Of a stretch of DNA of 64,000 nucleotides, positions 51,756 through 61,388 are shown in pieces. The DNA lies in the NCBI RefSeq assembly GCF_021729145.1, contig NZ_JAJSLW010000020.1, forward strand, positions 28,109 through 92,108, read 5' to 3'. This stretch comes from Membranihabitans maritimus (GTDB lineage Bacteria; Bacteroidota; Bacteroidia; Chitinophagales; Saprospiraceae). Made by a program: the position numbers and the translations under genes. Each line of letters starts with the position of its first letter. The stretch's first letter is position 1. The notes beneath the pieces were generated by a model, which saw only the letters and a program-made list of their open reading frames with translations, had not been told where the DNA came from and made no database searches.

Positions 51756-52172
51756 ATGAAAAAAGTTTTTCATAAAATATCATCCGTTTGTTTGGCACTT
51801 ATCGTGCTATTGTCAACAGTTTCTTTTACTATTGATAGTCATTACTGTGGCGATACTTTAGTGGATTCTTCTTTATTTGGGCACGTTGAAACTTGCGGAA
51901 TGGATAAACAACTATCCAAAAATGATTGTCAAAGTGAAGTTCAGGATGATTCCTGCTGTTCAGATAAGCAATTAGTTGTTGAAGGTCAGGACGACCTGAA
52001 GATGTCTTTTAACACCTTAAATTTTGAGCAACAAGTCTTTGTTGTCTCTTTTGTACATTCTTATATCAATCTCTTTGAGACTCTTGATTCACACATTGTA
52101 CCATTTAGAGATTATGCGGTTCCCTTTCTCATACGGGATATACAAAAACTGCACGAGACGTATTTAATTTGA
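51756..52172 (+). CDS. HYC_CC_PP family exported protein, plus-strand copy
   Basis: 138-aa exported protein. Signal segment MKKVFHKISSVCLALIVLLSTVSFTIDS, then HYCGD, a second pair in DSCCSDKQ and the C-terminal YAVPFL. It heads the plus-strand copper operon and precedes the CusA-like gene, the usual position. Function unknown, metal binding likely from Cys and His content. It shares the YSYINLFE/HSYINLFE block with its divergent paralogue. Confidence 0.85.
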   Translation: MKKVFHKISSVCLALIVLLSTVSFTIDSHYCGDTLVDSSLFGHVETCGMDKQLSKNDCQSEVQDDSCCSDKQLVVEGQDDLKMSFNTLNFEQQVFVVSFVHSYINLFETLDSHIVPFRDYAVPFLIRDIQKLHETYLI

Positions 52173-52306
52173 TTTTAAACAGTTTCCGATAAATATCGGA
52201 ATAATTAGCCCTATGGTCAATACTATTTTGGGCTCAATTTCTTGTGTTTAATGTTTTGATTTTATCAAGATATTATTCGATGTATAACTGTTTAATAATC
52301 ATTGTA

Positions 52307-53356
52307 ATGCTGAATAAAAGCATCAAATTTTTAATCGAGAACAAGCTAGTAGCCGTTCTACTACTTGCACTTTTTATTGCTTGGGGAGTCGTAAACGCCC
52401 CGTTTGAATGGAATACAGGCTCACTTCCTCGAGACCCTGTTGCCGTAGATGCCATACCAGATATTGGCGAAAACCAACAAATTGTATTTACTAAATGGGA
52501 TGGTCGTTCCCCTCAAGATATTGAGGATCAAATTACTTATCCTCTAACCACATCGCTTCTTGGTATTCCAGGGGTTAAAACAATACGTAGTTCATCTATG
52601 TTCGGGTTTTCGAGCATTTATATCATTTTCGAAGAAGATATTGAATTTTATTGGAGCAGAAGCCGAATACTTGAAAAATTAAACTCATTACCAGCCGGAC
52701 TTCTACCAGAAGGCGTTAATCCAGCTCTAGGTCCCGATGCCACAGGATTAGGGCAAATATATTGGTACACCCTTGAGGGACGTGATAAAGATGGTAATGT
52801 TACAGGTGGATGGGATTTACAGGAATTACTAAGCATTCAGGATTTCTACGTAAAATACGCACTGTCTTCGGCGAGTGGTGTTTCCGAAGTTGCTTCCATC
52901 GGCGGATATGTTTTGGAATATCAAGTGGATGTTAATCCCGAATTAATGCGGCAATACAACATAGGCTTGAGTGAGGTTGTAAAAGCAGTAAAACAAAGCA
53001 ACAAAGATGTTGGTGCACAAACGCTTGAAATCAACCAAGCTGAATACCTTATAAGAGGATTGGGTTACATTAAGAAACTATCTGATTTAGAAAACGCGGT
53101 AGTTACTTCAAAAGATTTTACATCCATCCGTATAAAGGATATTGCGAAGAGAATTAAGTTTAATGTACAAACAGACAATTTAAAGCAGGCGAATGACGCC
53201 GAAGAAATTCTCATTAAGAATTACGAAACCGGAACTATAGATTTTAACGATGTGCTCGATGTACAAGAATTGCAGTTAAGGTTTCAAATCAATTTAATCG
53301 AATCTAATAGAGGGTATTATACAGAATATGCCATCATAAATTATTTGACAAAATGA
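52307..53356 (+). pseudogene. CusA remnant fused in frame to a TolC-family tail
   Basis: 349-aa chimera. Residues 1 to about 283 are the N-terminal part of a heavy-metal RND pump (CusA/CzcA): first helix KSIKFLIENKLVAVLLLALF, DAIPDIGENQQIVFTKWDGRSPQDIEDQITYPLTT, SSMFGFSSIYIIFEED. From about residue 290 it reads NLKQANDAEEILIKNYETGTIDFNDVLD and ILI..., the end of a TolC-type outer membrane factor. Roughly 950 CusA residues and most of TolC are missing; the join at about 53145-53180 keeps the frame. The product cannot be a working pump. The ATGA overlap with the next gene is retained. Start is the ATG at 52307. Confidence 0.85.
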
Positions 53357-55722
53357 AAACAATAAAAATTATTACGCTATTACTTTTCACAACTTCAATT
53401 TTTGCCCAAGTAGGCACAAACGGAAATGATAGAAAGGAAGATGGGCGACCTGTTAAGGAGTATAACCTTACCATTGAGGAAAACGAAATGACACTTGGAG
53501 GTGTTACTGCCAATGCAATGACCATCAATGGAGGTATCCCTGGGCCTGTTTTGGAATTTAATGAAGGAGACCTTGCTATAATCAACGTAACCAATAAAAT
53601 GGATGAAGAAACTTCAGTGCATTGGCACGGATTGATACTTCCCAATTTTTACGACGGGGTTCCATATTTAACTACCCCACCGATTGAGCCAGGAACAACC
53701 TTCCAATACAGGATTCCAATCAACCAATCGGGAACATATTGGTACCATTCCCACACAATGCTACAAGAACAAAAAGGTGTTTATGGGTCTATTATCATTC
53801 ATCCAAAAGAGAAAACCTTGGAATATGATAAAGATTTAGTCGTGGTATTATCAGATTGGACCAATGAAAAACCAATGAATGTATTACGAAACCTTAAAAG
53901 AGGTAACGAGTGGTATCAAGTTAAAAAAGGCACAGCAGTGCCATTAAGTAGGGTCATTTCAGAAGGTGCCTTTGGTGCTCAACTTAAATTTTGGAGAGAC
54001 CGTATGGAAGGGGCTGATATTGCAGACATTTATTATCCCGCATTTTTGTCCAACGGTAAAAAACTGGCAGAGTATCCAGAATTTACGGCTGGCGAAAAAG
54101 TAAGGCTTCGCTTCATTAACGCATCGGCTTCTACCTATTATTGGATGGACTTTGGCGGAGGTAACCCAATGTTGGTTTCCAGTGATGGTGTTGACGTGCA
54201 ACCCGTTTCCAAAAGCAGATTTCTCTTTGGCATAGCCGAAACGTATGATGTAATTGTAACTATTCCAGAAGGAACTATTGAAATTACCGCAACCGCTCAA
54301 GATGGTTCAGGTCATACCTCTATACAGTTAGGTAATGGCACTCTTTACCCAGCCAAAAGAATTGATAGACCTGATAAGGTAGCGATGATGAAGCAAATGG
54401 CTAAAATGGATATGAAAATGGGAGCACCTGCAATGGTTGGAAACAAGAAGAAGAATACACCCGAAGTTTTAATGCAGAAGTACGGAATGAAGATGAATAT
54501 GAAGGACGGCGAGATGAAAATGGGGAACGATAAGATGTCGATGAAAGATGGCAAAATGAATGACCAAATGGATATGAAGATGGATGATACAATGGGAATG
54601 AAAAAAGACTCGATGTCAATGAGCCATAATGGAGCATCAAATAAAATGGAAGGTCATATGCACAATATGCCAATGATGCAGAAGGATTCTACTTCTTTTG
54701 ATTATGAGGAGCGAAAGACATACTTCAACTATGATTTTTTAGAGGCAAAAGAAAAAACTGAATTTAAGGCAGATTTACCAGTAAATGAAGTGTTGCTTAA
54801 CCTAACAGGTAATATGAATCGCTATGTATGGAGTATGAATGGGGTTCCATTATCAGAAACCGATAAGATAAATATAAAAGGAGGCGAGGTAACCAGAATT
54901 ACATTAAATAACCTGACTATGATGCACCATCCAATGCACTTGCACGGTCATTACTTCAGGGTCATTAATGAAAAAGGAGAACGTTCCCCATTAAAGCATA
55001 CCGTGAACGTACCACCAATGCAGAAAGTTATTATTGAATTTTATAACGAAGAGTATGGCGATTGGTTCTTTCATTGTCACGTATTGTACCATATGATGGG
55101 TGGTATGGCAAGAGTGTTTAGTTACGATACCCCAAGGGATGATAGAATGAAAGATTATCCAGTTCAGAAACTTATCGATGAGACAGACCATTATTATTCG
55201 TGGGGATTGGCTCGTGCAGGTTCAAATTTTAATGAACTCTTTTTAACGTCGAGCAATATCCGAAATGAATTTGGTTTGAGAACAGAGTTCGATTACGACC
55301 AAAATCTTGAAGCCGAAATAAGTTATAATAGGTATCTGAACGATTGGGTACGTGTTTATGCAGGAGTAAATACCGAAACGTCAACACCAGATTCTTACGA
55401 TACATTTAATACCGTAGGATTGGTTGGTGTAAAGTATTTTACGCCTTATAGATTTAATGTAGATGTGAGTATGGACCATCAGCTACGCCCAAGAATACGT
55501 TTGGACAGAGAATTATTGATTTTTCCAAGAATTTTTTTGGAAGGCGAATACGAATACAGAGCAGATTTTGGATGGGTCAATGATTTAGAGAATAATAAAT
55601 CATTTGAAAGCGAAACACAATGGTTGGTAGGGGTTGCATACATTCTTTCGCGCAATTTTTCAATCCAAGCTAACTACAATAACCGATATGGATTGGGTGG
55701 TGGACTATTAGCAAGATTTTAA
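53353..55722 (+). CDS. Multicopper oxidase (CopA-like) with CopB-like C-terminal domain
   Basis: 789-aa exported oxidase (MKTIKIITLLLFTTSIFAQ). Copper ligands are in VHWHG (near 95), YWYHSHTMLQ, MHHPMHLHGHYF (near 524) and WFFHCHVLYHMMG (near 573), so all centres look intact. Residues ~345-440 are Met-rich (KMDMKMGAPAM, DKMSMKDGKM). From about 613 the sequence becomes CopB-like beta-strand (RAGSNFNELF, EYEYRADFGWVND) and ends in ARF like an outer-membrane barrel. Oxidises Cu(I) in the periplasm. A CopA-CopB fusion is unusual but known in Flavobacteria. Confidence 0.93.
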   Translation: MKTIKIITLLLFTTSIFAQVGTNGNDRKEDGRPVKEYNLTIEENEMTLGGVTANAMTINGGIPGPVLEFNEGDLAIINVTNKMDEETSVHWHGLILPNFYDGVPYLTTPPIEPGTTFQYRIPINQSGTYWYHSHTMLQEQKGVYGSIIIHPKEKTLEYDKDLVVVLSDWTNEKPMNVLRNLKRGNEWYQVKKGTAVPLSRVISEGAFGAQLKFWRDRMEGADIADIYYPAFLSNGKKLAEYPEFTAGEKVRLRFINASASTYYWMDFGGGNPMLVSSDGVDVQPVSKSRFLFGIAETYDVIVTIPEGTIEITATAQDGSGHTSIQLGNGTLYPAKRIDRPDKVAMMKQMAKMDMKMGAPAMVGNKKKNTPEVLMQKYGMKMNMKDGEMKMGNDKMSMKDGKMNDQMDMKMDDTMGMKKDSMSMSHNGASNKMEGHMHNMPMMQKDSTSFDYEERKTYFNYDFLEAKEKTEFKADLPVNEVLLNLTGNMNRYVWSMNGVPLSETDKINIKGGEVTRITLNNLTMMHHPMHLHGHYFRVINEKGERSPLKHTVNVPPMQKVIIEFYNEEYGDWFFHCHVLYHMMGGMARVFSYDTPRDDRMKDYPVQKLIDETDHYYSWGLARAGSNFNELFLTSSNIRNEFGLRTEFDYDQNLEAEISYNRYLNDWVRVYAGVNTETSTPDSYDTFNTVGLVGVKYFTPYRFNVDVSMDHQLRPRIRLDRELLIFPRIFLEGEYEYRADFGWVNDLENNKSFESETQWLVGVAYILSRNFSIQANYNNRYGLGGGLLARF

Positions 55723-55743
55723 ACAACTAAAAATTAAAAAAAG

Positions 55744-56130
55744 ATGAACTATTATTTTAATAAAACAATCAATGGAACCTTCGAAGAGGTCATAGAGAAA
55801 GTGACACAAGGATTAAAGGAAGAAGGTTTTGGAATCCTTACAGAAATTGATGTAACAGAAACACTAAAGAAAAAACTGGATATAGACTTTAAAAAGTATA
55901 GGATACTCGGAGCTTGTAATCCGCCCTATGCACATAAAGCTTTGCAAGCAGAAGATAAAATTGGAACGATGTTGCCCTGCAATGTCATAGTACAGGAAAT
56001 CGAAGCAGGTATCATTGAAGTTGCGGCCGTAAACCCAATGGCTTCAATGCAAGCTGTAAAAAATGAAAAATTGAATGAGGTAGCCAGCGAAATAACTGCA
56101 ATGTTGGAAAACGTCATTGAAAAATTATAA
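55744..56130 (+). CDS. DUF302 domain protein
   Basis: 128-aa cytosolic protein of the DUF302 family: EEVIEKVTQGLKEEGFGILTEI and ILGACNPPYAHKALQAEDKIGTMLPCNVIVQE are diagnostic. DUF302 proteins are common in copper and other stress clusters but lack a defined activity; the Cys residues could bind metal. It follows the oxidase gene by 21 bases. Confidence 0.9.
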   Translation: MNYYFNKTINGTFEEVIEKVTQGLKEEGFGILTEIDVTETLKKKLDIDFKKYRILGACNPPYAHKALQAEDKIGTMLPCNVIVQEIEAGIIEVAAVNPMASMQAVKNEKLNEVASEITAMLENVIEKL

Positions 56131-56187
56131 GACACTATAAAAAGGCAGTAATAATAATTAATAAACACAAACTTAAATTAAAACAAA

Positions 56188-56790
56188 ATGAGCAAATTAA
56201 AATCAACATTAGGTATAGTTGCGATAGCATTCATAACCTTAACAGTAATGTCTTGTAAAGACAACAGCAAAGAACAAAATAGCACGGATGGAGACCATTC
56301 AGAAATGAACCACGATAACAGTGATGGTCATCACGACGGCGAAAAGAGGGAAATGGCAATGGGTGGAGATAGTAATACACAAGCGGTATTAAATGACTAT
56401 TTCAACTTAAAGAATGCCTTGGTGGGAGATGATAATGGCAAAGCCAAAGAACTTGGGGCAACCCTAGCAACATCCTTAGGAAATTTTGACGCCTCACAAT
56501 ATAACGATACCCAGCAATCGGAATTAAAGGATATTGTAGAGGATGCAGTTGAACACGCAGAACACATTTCAGAAAGTGATATAGCACACCAGCGCGAACA
56601 TTTTAAAGTTTTAAGTAAAGATGTTATAGATATGGTTGCTATAACAGGAGCAGAGATGAAGCTTTACGAGCAGTTTTGCCCTATGTATGATGGCGGTACA
56701 GCTTGGCTAAGTACTAAAGAGGAAGTGCGCAATCCATACTATGGTAGTCAAATGTTAAAATGCGGCAAAGTACAACGTGAAATTAACTAA
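56188..56790 (+). CDS. DUF3347 lipoprotein, first copy
   Basis: 200-aa lipoprotein (lipobox VMSC at about residues 22-25) with a Asp/His-rich segment ([22 protein letters not shown]) and a C-terminal DUF3347 domain ([49 protein letters not shown]). The domain is found in CusB adaptors and periplasmic copper proteins. It is a paralogue of the gene at 57267, about 60 percent similar in the domain by eye, and is followed directly by the haem-binding gene. Confidence 0.9.
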   Translation: MSKLKSTLGIVAIAFITLTVMSCKDNSKEQNSTDGDHSEMNHDNSDGHHDGEKREMAMGGDSNTQAVLNDYFNLKNALVGDDNGKAKELGATLATSLGNFDASQYNDTQQSELKDIVEDAVEHAEHISESDIAHQREHFKVLSKDVIDMVAITGAEMKLYEQFCPMYDGGTAWLSTKEEVRNPYYGSQMLKCGKVQREIN

Positions 56791-57243
56791 ATGAAAATTG
56801 TAAAGATTATAGCAATAGTACTACTGGTAGCGTTCGTGGGAATTCAATTTATTCCGACTACACGCAATCAAAGTGATACTGTACCGTCAACTGATTTTAT
56901 GCTGGTCAATAATGTACCAGAAACTATTCAAAAAAAGTTACAGGTATCCTGCTATGATTGCCACAGCAATAATACTCAATACCCTTGGTATAATAAGATT
57001 CAACCTGTTGCTTGGTTTTTGGAAGACCATATTAAAGAAGGAAAAGCTGAACTTAATTTCAACGAATGGGATTCATTATCCAGCCGAAGAAAAGCAAGTA
57101 AGTTAAGGTCTATTATCAAGCAGATTGAAAATGGCGAAATGCCTTTGGATTCTTACACTTTGATACATAGTGAGGCAACATTTACAGAAGCTGAAGCAGA
57201 AGAGTTAATCAATTTTATCACACAATTAAAAGATAGTTTATAA
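56791..57243 (+). CDS. Haem-binding domain protein
   Basis: 150-aa exported protein with an N-terminal hydrophobic anchor ([17 protein letters not shown]) and a haem-c site CYDCH (about residues 51-55) inside [23 protein letters not shown], the haem_bd family motif. It probably carries electrons in the periplasm, perhaps with the multicopper oxidase. It starts immediately after the first DUF3347 gene and is followed by the second. Confidence 0.9.
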   Translation: MKIVKIIAIVLLVAFVGIQFIPTTRNQSDTVPSTDFMLVNNVPETIQKKLQVSCYDCHSNNTQYPWYNKIQPVAWFLEDHIKEGKAELNFNEWDSLSSRRKASKLRSIIKQIENGEMPLDSYTLIHSEATFTEAEAEELINFITQLKDSL

Positions 57244-57266
57244 ACAATAATTTAAAAGTAATTAAA

Positions 57267-57827
57267 ATGAAAAATTTAAAAATGAGTATTGCAGCAATGC
57301 TATTGTTAGCAGTTTCTTTTACCAATGCACAGGAAAAAGAAAAAATGAACCACGATCACGGAGATATGAAAATGGACCATAGCAAAATGATGAATAAAAA
57401 TAGTGACGCAAAAGCAGAAGCTATTTTAAGTGATTACTTTAATTTAAAAGATGCTTTAGTTGCGGACGATACAAAAAAGGCAGCACAAGCAGGAACAAAA
57501 TTGGTAGCCACTCTTAAAGCATTTGATATGGGTAGTTATACAAAAGAACAACAAAAAGAGCTGGCCGATATCATAGAAGATGCTACCGAGCACGCAGAAC
57601 ATATTTCTGAAAGTGAGATAGACCACCAACGCGAGCACTTTAAAACGTTAAGTAAGGATATTACTGATATGGTAGCTATTACGGGTACAAAAAGCACGTT
57701 ATACGAGCAATTTTGCCCAATGTATGATAAGGGTAGTGCGTGGTTGAGTACAAGTAAAGAAGTGAAAAATCCATATTACGGCAGTAGAATGCTTAAATGC
57801 GGAAAAGTTCAAAAGACTATTCAATAG
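57267..57827 (+). CDS. DUF3347 exported protein, second copy
   Basis: 186-aa exported protein with signal peptide ([19 protein letters not shown]) and a Met/His-rich linker ([18 protein letters not shown]) before a DUF3347 domain ([47 protein letters not shown]). It differs from the first copy by lacking a lipobox, so one form is likely soluble and one membrane-bound. It ends the compact group; a 400-base gap follows. Confidence 0.9.
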   Translation: MKNLKMSIAAMLLLAVSFTNAQEKEKMNHDHGDMKMDHSKMMNKNSDAKAEAILSDYFNLKDALVADDTKKAAQAGTKLVATLKAFDMGSYTKEQQKELADIIEDATEHAEHISESEIDHQREHFKTLSKDITDMVAITGTKSTLYEQFCPMYDKGSAWLSTSKEVKNPYYGSRMLKCGKVQKTIQ

Positions 57828-58233
57828 ATAATCCTTTGTTTAAAAAATATTTTCAATGTTCTGGTTTATTAGTTAACAGAAGGTTGTAAAATGATAAAGA
57901 TATCTGAATAGTTTTTAAGTCCTGTCCTGGGAAGGAAAACAATGTTGATGGTTAGTGTTAGTTCCTTCCCTAGTCAGGCACAACGAATTTTGAAAAAGAA
58001 AAGTTGATTTGGTTAATAGCAGCCTGCACAAGGGAGAGGGATTAAACCCTTAAAATAATAACATCTCTCTTCCTATGTCAGGCAATTAAAAATTTATGAT
58101 GAAGAGAAGTTTAGTGAAGAGTACTTGATTGTGAGGGGTAAACATTTTGGTTGGTTTATTGGTTAATAAAGGTTGCCTCTCATTTTCAAGTATTATTTAA
58201 AGGATTTTGCATATAAAAAAGGATGATATAACA
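57828..58233. repeat. Non-coding stretch with three related stem-loop elements
   Basis: No gene is supported. Three elements each have a purine-rich arm, a 24-45 base middle and a pyrimidine-rich arm: GGGAAGGAA/TTCCTTCCC (57929-57970, extended by CCTG/CAGG to 57921-57978), AGGGAGAGGGAT/ATCTCTCTTCCT (about 58030-58076) and TGAGGGG/CCTCTCA (about 58131-58180). The first two are followed by a shared GTCAGGCA, and TGGTTTATT-GTTAA-AAGGTTG occurs near both ends. This could be a decayed repeat family or regulatory RNA. Confidence 0.5.
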
Positions 58234-58368
58234 ATGAAAGAGTGTTGCAAAGACGGGTGTCAAAATACAACTGAAAAGTCTGTAATTAGAAAATGGTTCA
58301 ATTACATAATATATACCATACTAATCTTAATAGTTGGTGGTGCTTTGGCGCTTCAATTATTTAGTTAA
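58234..58368 (+). CDS. 44-aa Cys-rich membrane protein
   Basis: Frame of 44 codons: N-terminus MKECCKDGCQNTTEKS with a CCxxxC cluster followed by one transmembrane helix (YIIYTILILIVGGALALQLF). The start is an ATG after an A-rich AAAGGATG-like region, and it stands 16 bases before the K+ channel gene on the same strand. The Cys cluster next to a membrane anchor suits a metal-binding small protein. No family assigned. Confidence 0.6.
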   Translation: MKECCKDGCQNTTEKSVIRKWFNYIIYTILILIVGGALALQLFS

Positions 58369-58383
58369 GGAAATAAATTGAAA

Positions 58384-58941
58384 ATGACTAAAGTGAACAC
58401 AATAGAAAAATCTGAAAGAATTGGCTTTTACAAGCAACTGTTTAAAAAGGTATTGCTTACTGCAAGTATAGTGATTGCTCTATCGTTAAGTTATATACTA
58501 TGGGTAGGTGTAGATTCCGCCAGCCAATTTTTACCCTTTATAATTGTTGGTTTGGCTTTGGTCAAAACCATTTTTATCGTAAGGCTCACTTTTATACAGT
58601 TAAGTAAAATAATAGGCGAAAGTCATCAGCTAACCCACGTTCTTACTTTATTTGGGGTATTGATTATTTTGATTGTCCTTTCGTTTTCAGCAGATTATCA
58701 CGCTTTATATACTTTGAACCCTGAAAATTTTAATTCGAGTACAGCGCTCAATGATTCATTCTCATTACAGTTTTTTGAATTTTTATATTTCAGCTTAATC
58801 ACTTTTTCATCAGTTGGCTTTGGAGATATTGTCCCCTTATCTATTTCAGGTAAACTATTGGTAATGATGGAAGTTTTCTTGAGCTTTTTGGTATTGGTAT
58901 TTGGTATTGCAAACATTAATAGAATTCACGTTAACAAATAA
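58384..58941 (+). CDS. Two-helix-pore potassium channel family protein
   Basis: 185-aa membrane protein with four hydrophobic segments. The last pair flanks the pore loop with selectivity filter SSVGFGDIVP (near residue 145), the ion-channel (Ion_trans_2) pattern. I use the ATG at 58384; a TTG two codons upstream is possible. In a copper cluster it may adjust membrane potential or K+ after metal stress (inference). Length is right for a simple bacterial K+ channel lacking a regulatory domain. Confidence 0.85.
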   Translation: MTKVNTIEKSERIGFYKQLFKKVLLTASIVIALSLSYILWVGVDSASQFLPFIIVGLALVKTIFIVRLTFIQLSKIIGESHQLTHVLTLFGVLIILIVLSFSADYHALYTLNPENFNSSTALNDSFSLQFFEFLYFSLITFSSVGFGDIVPLSISGKLLVMMEVFLSFLVLVFGIANINRIHVNK

Positions 58942-58960
58942 CCCATTTAAAACTATAATT

Positions 58961-59367
58961 ATGAAAGTACTTAAAATTATTACACTCGTAACTGTTCTTA
59001 TTGCAACAGTCAGCATTACCAATGCACAGAATGATAAAGATTCTACGGATAAAGAAGGCGTAATCTCTGTAATGAAGTTATATAAGGATGCATTACAAAA
59101 TTTAACGACCGAGGGGACATTTGAACTATTTACAGAAGATTCAAAAGTATTTGAATCTGGTGGTGTAGAAGGCTCGTATGCGCACTATATAGAACACCAT
59201 TTGGGGCCTGAGTTGGGGCATTTCAAAAAATTTGAATTTTCAGATTATGAAATTGATGCGGAAGTAGAACGATAAAGAAAAAAGGAGTAGCGACGTCAAT
59301 CTTAAAAAAGATGGATGGTAAATGGAAGATGATTAAAACACATTCTTCGTCAAGAAATGTAAAATAA
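58961..59367 (+). pseudogene. SnoaL/NTF2-like exported protein, shortened and out of frame
   Basis: An exported NTF2-fold protein starting MKVLKIITLVTVLIATVSITNAQ. It reads normally to FEFSDYEIDAEVER and hits a stop at 59273-59275. The expected end (KKKGVATSILKKMDGKWKMIKTHSSSR) continues in another frame to 59367, and about 20-25 residues that normally lie between (the strand pair before KGVATS) are absent. So it has suffered a small deletion that also changed the frame. Function in the intact family is unknown. Confidence 0.75.
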
Positions 59368-59377
59368 AATTTAAACT

Positions 59378-60604
59378 GTGAGCGAATTCTTAAAACAATG
59401 GGGCGAAGCAGCCTATACGACCACTGGATTTTTCTGGATGGCACTTTGGGCTTTCATTTTGGGCTATATCATCAGTAGTATGATACAGATTTTTGTGACT
59501 GAAAAAAGGATGCAAAAAACAATGAACGAGAGTGAAGGTAAAAGTGTACTCTTAGGCACGTTTTTCGGCTTTATAAGCAGCTCGTGTAGTTTTTCGGCTT
59601 TAGCGGGCACAAAATCTATCTTTAAAAAAGGTGCAAGCTTTGTGTCTTCCATTGCCTTTCTTCTTGCATCGACCAATCTGGTCATTGAGCTTGGAATCAT
59701 CATTTCCATATTTTTGGGATGGCAGTTTGTAGTCGGCGAATATGTAGGTGGAATCCTTTTAATTCTTATTTCGTGGATTTTGATACAAATAATCAATCCT
59801 AAAAAGCTCATAGAAAAAGCGCGCAAGAATTTAGAGAACGAAGATGACGATTCAATGGATGATTCCAAAGATTGGAAAAAACAAATCAAGAAAGAAGATA
59901 GTTAGGCAAGGGTTGCCAAAAAATATAAGATGGAATGGCAGATGGTATGGAAGGACGTTACCGTTGGCTTTACCATTGCAGGTATCGTCGCAGCCTTCGT
60001 TCCCGATTCTTTCTTCCAGACACTATTTATCAATAGTGGTCAGGGCAATACAGATTTTACCTTTCTTGAAATATTGGAACATATCGTTGTAGGACCTATT
60101 GCCGCATTTTTGACTTTTATTGGCTCAATGGGTAATATTCCGTTGGCGGCATTGCTTTTTGGAAAGGGCGTGAGTTTTGCAGGGGTTATGGCTTTTATTT
60201 TTAGTGATTTGGTAGTCTTTCCTGTACTTCGTATTAACGCCAAGTATTATGGGTGGAAAATGTCGCTGTTCATTTTATTCTTACTGTTTACGGCATTAAT
60301 AGGAACAGCTTTGGCTCTGCATTACTCTTTCGATTTGTTGGGTATGTTGCCTGACACATCACAAGTTAAAATACAGGACAAAGAGCATTTCAAAATTGAC
60401 TATACCTTCTATTTGAATATGGCTTTTCTCGCAATTTCAGGATATCTCATATACTTAGGGTTTTTCAAGAGAAAGGATGTAGAGCACTCAATGAGCGAAA
60501 TGGCACCGAAAAGTCCATTGCTTGAGAGTGTTTTAAAATATGCAGCCTATATCTGTTATATATGGTTGGCAGGTGGACTGATTGTAAAATTCTTTATACC
60601 ATAA
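59378..60604 (+). pseudogene. COG0701-type permease split by an in-frame TAG
   Basis: Two blocks in one frame: 59378-59905 (175 aa; FGFISSSCSFSALAGTKSIFKKGASFVSSIAFLLAST and three or four helices) and the rest to 60604 (DVTVGFTIAGIVAAFVPDSF, GSMGNIPLAALLFGKGVSFAGVMAFIFSDLVVFPVLRI). Between them a TAG at 59903-59905 is followed directly by ARVAKKYKMEWQMVWKD, which continues the protein; families have GW at this place, so TGG to TAG is probable. The protein is an efflux-type inner-membrane permease (UPF0718/DUF318). The start is GTG at 59378. An internal ATG at 59930 could still produce the second half. Confidence 0.82.
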
Positions 60605-60606
60605 TT

Positions 60607-61365
60607 ATGAAACACACTTACCACATACAAGGGATGACCTGCAATGGTTGTCGTACCAGCGTCGAGCAGAAGCTTTCGGAAGTAAGCGGTGTCACAAATG
60701 CATCTGTAAATCTTGAAAAGGAAGAAGCCATCATACAAATGCAAGGCCATATAGATGCCGCAATATTTCAAAAAGCACTTCCAGAAAAATACACCATTTC
60801 AGAAAAGAAATCCGAGCAAAATGTTTTTGCGAGTACTGGTAATGGTAACGATGAAGATAACGTTTTCTCAAAAGCGGAAACTGAAAAATCAAAACTACAA
60901 CAGCTGAAACCTTTGCTCATTATTTTGGGATATATCGCTATCGCAACGGTGTTACTCAATTATCAACGGGAAAATTGGAATAGTGCGATGCTCGACTTTA
61001 TGGGGTTGTTCTTTATTGTTTTTAGCTTCTTTAAAATTTTAGACTTGAAAGGCTTTCCAGATAGTTTTAGAATGTATGACCCACTTGCCAAAATAGTACC
61101 AGCCTATGCTTGGGGATATCCATTTATAGAAACAGCTCTTGGATTGATGTTCTTGATGCGTTTTGAAATACCCATCGCATTAATCGCAACCCTAATCATT
61201 TTGGGGATTACAACCGTGGGCGTAACCAAAATATTGCTGGACAAAAAATCGATACAATGCGCTTGTCTGGGTACAGCACTCAAACTACCTATGACCGAAG
61301 CTACCTTTATAGAAAACACCATTATGATTGTGATGGCAGTTGTTATGTTAACAAGAATACTTTAA
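60607..61365 (+). CDS. HMA domain fused to a MauE-type membrane domain
   Basis: 252-aa protein. Residues 1-70 are an HMA domain with the metal site GMTCNGCRTSVEQKL (CxxC at about 11-14). Residues 115-250 contain four to five helices with PYAWGYPFIETALGLMFLMRF-like and LLDKKSIQCACLGTALKLPMTEATFIEN segments, typical of the MauE/DoxX-like group that includes Cys pairs involved in thiol chemistry. It may move copper or electrons across the membrane. The start is the ATG at 60607, right after the broken permease gene. Confidence 0.88.
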   Translation: MKHTYHIQGMTCNGCRTSVEQKLSEVSGVTNASVNLEKEEAIIQMQGHIDAAIFQKALPEKYTISEKKSEQNVFASTGNGNDEDNVFSKAETEKSKLQQLKPLLIILGYIAIATVLLNYQRENWNSAMLDFMGLFFIVFSFFKILDLKGFPDSFRMYDPLAKIVPAYAWGYPFIETALGLMFLMRFEIPIALIATLIILGITTVGVTKILLDKKSIQCACLGTALKLPMTEATFIENTIMIVMAVVMLTRIL

Positions 61366-61388
61366 TACACAAAATAAAACTATCACAA

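Noticed and set aside
58378..58380. TTG start of the K+ channel gene
   Set aside because: An ATG two codons later is in frame and more likely.
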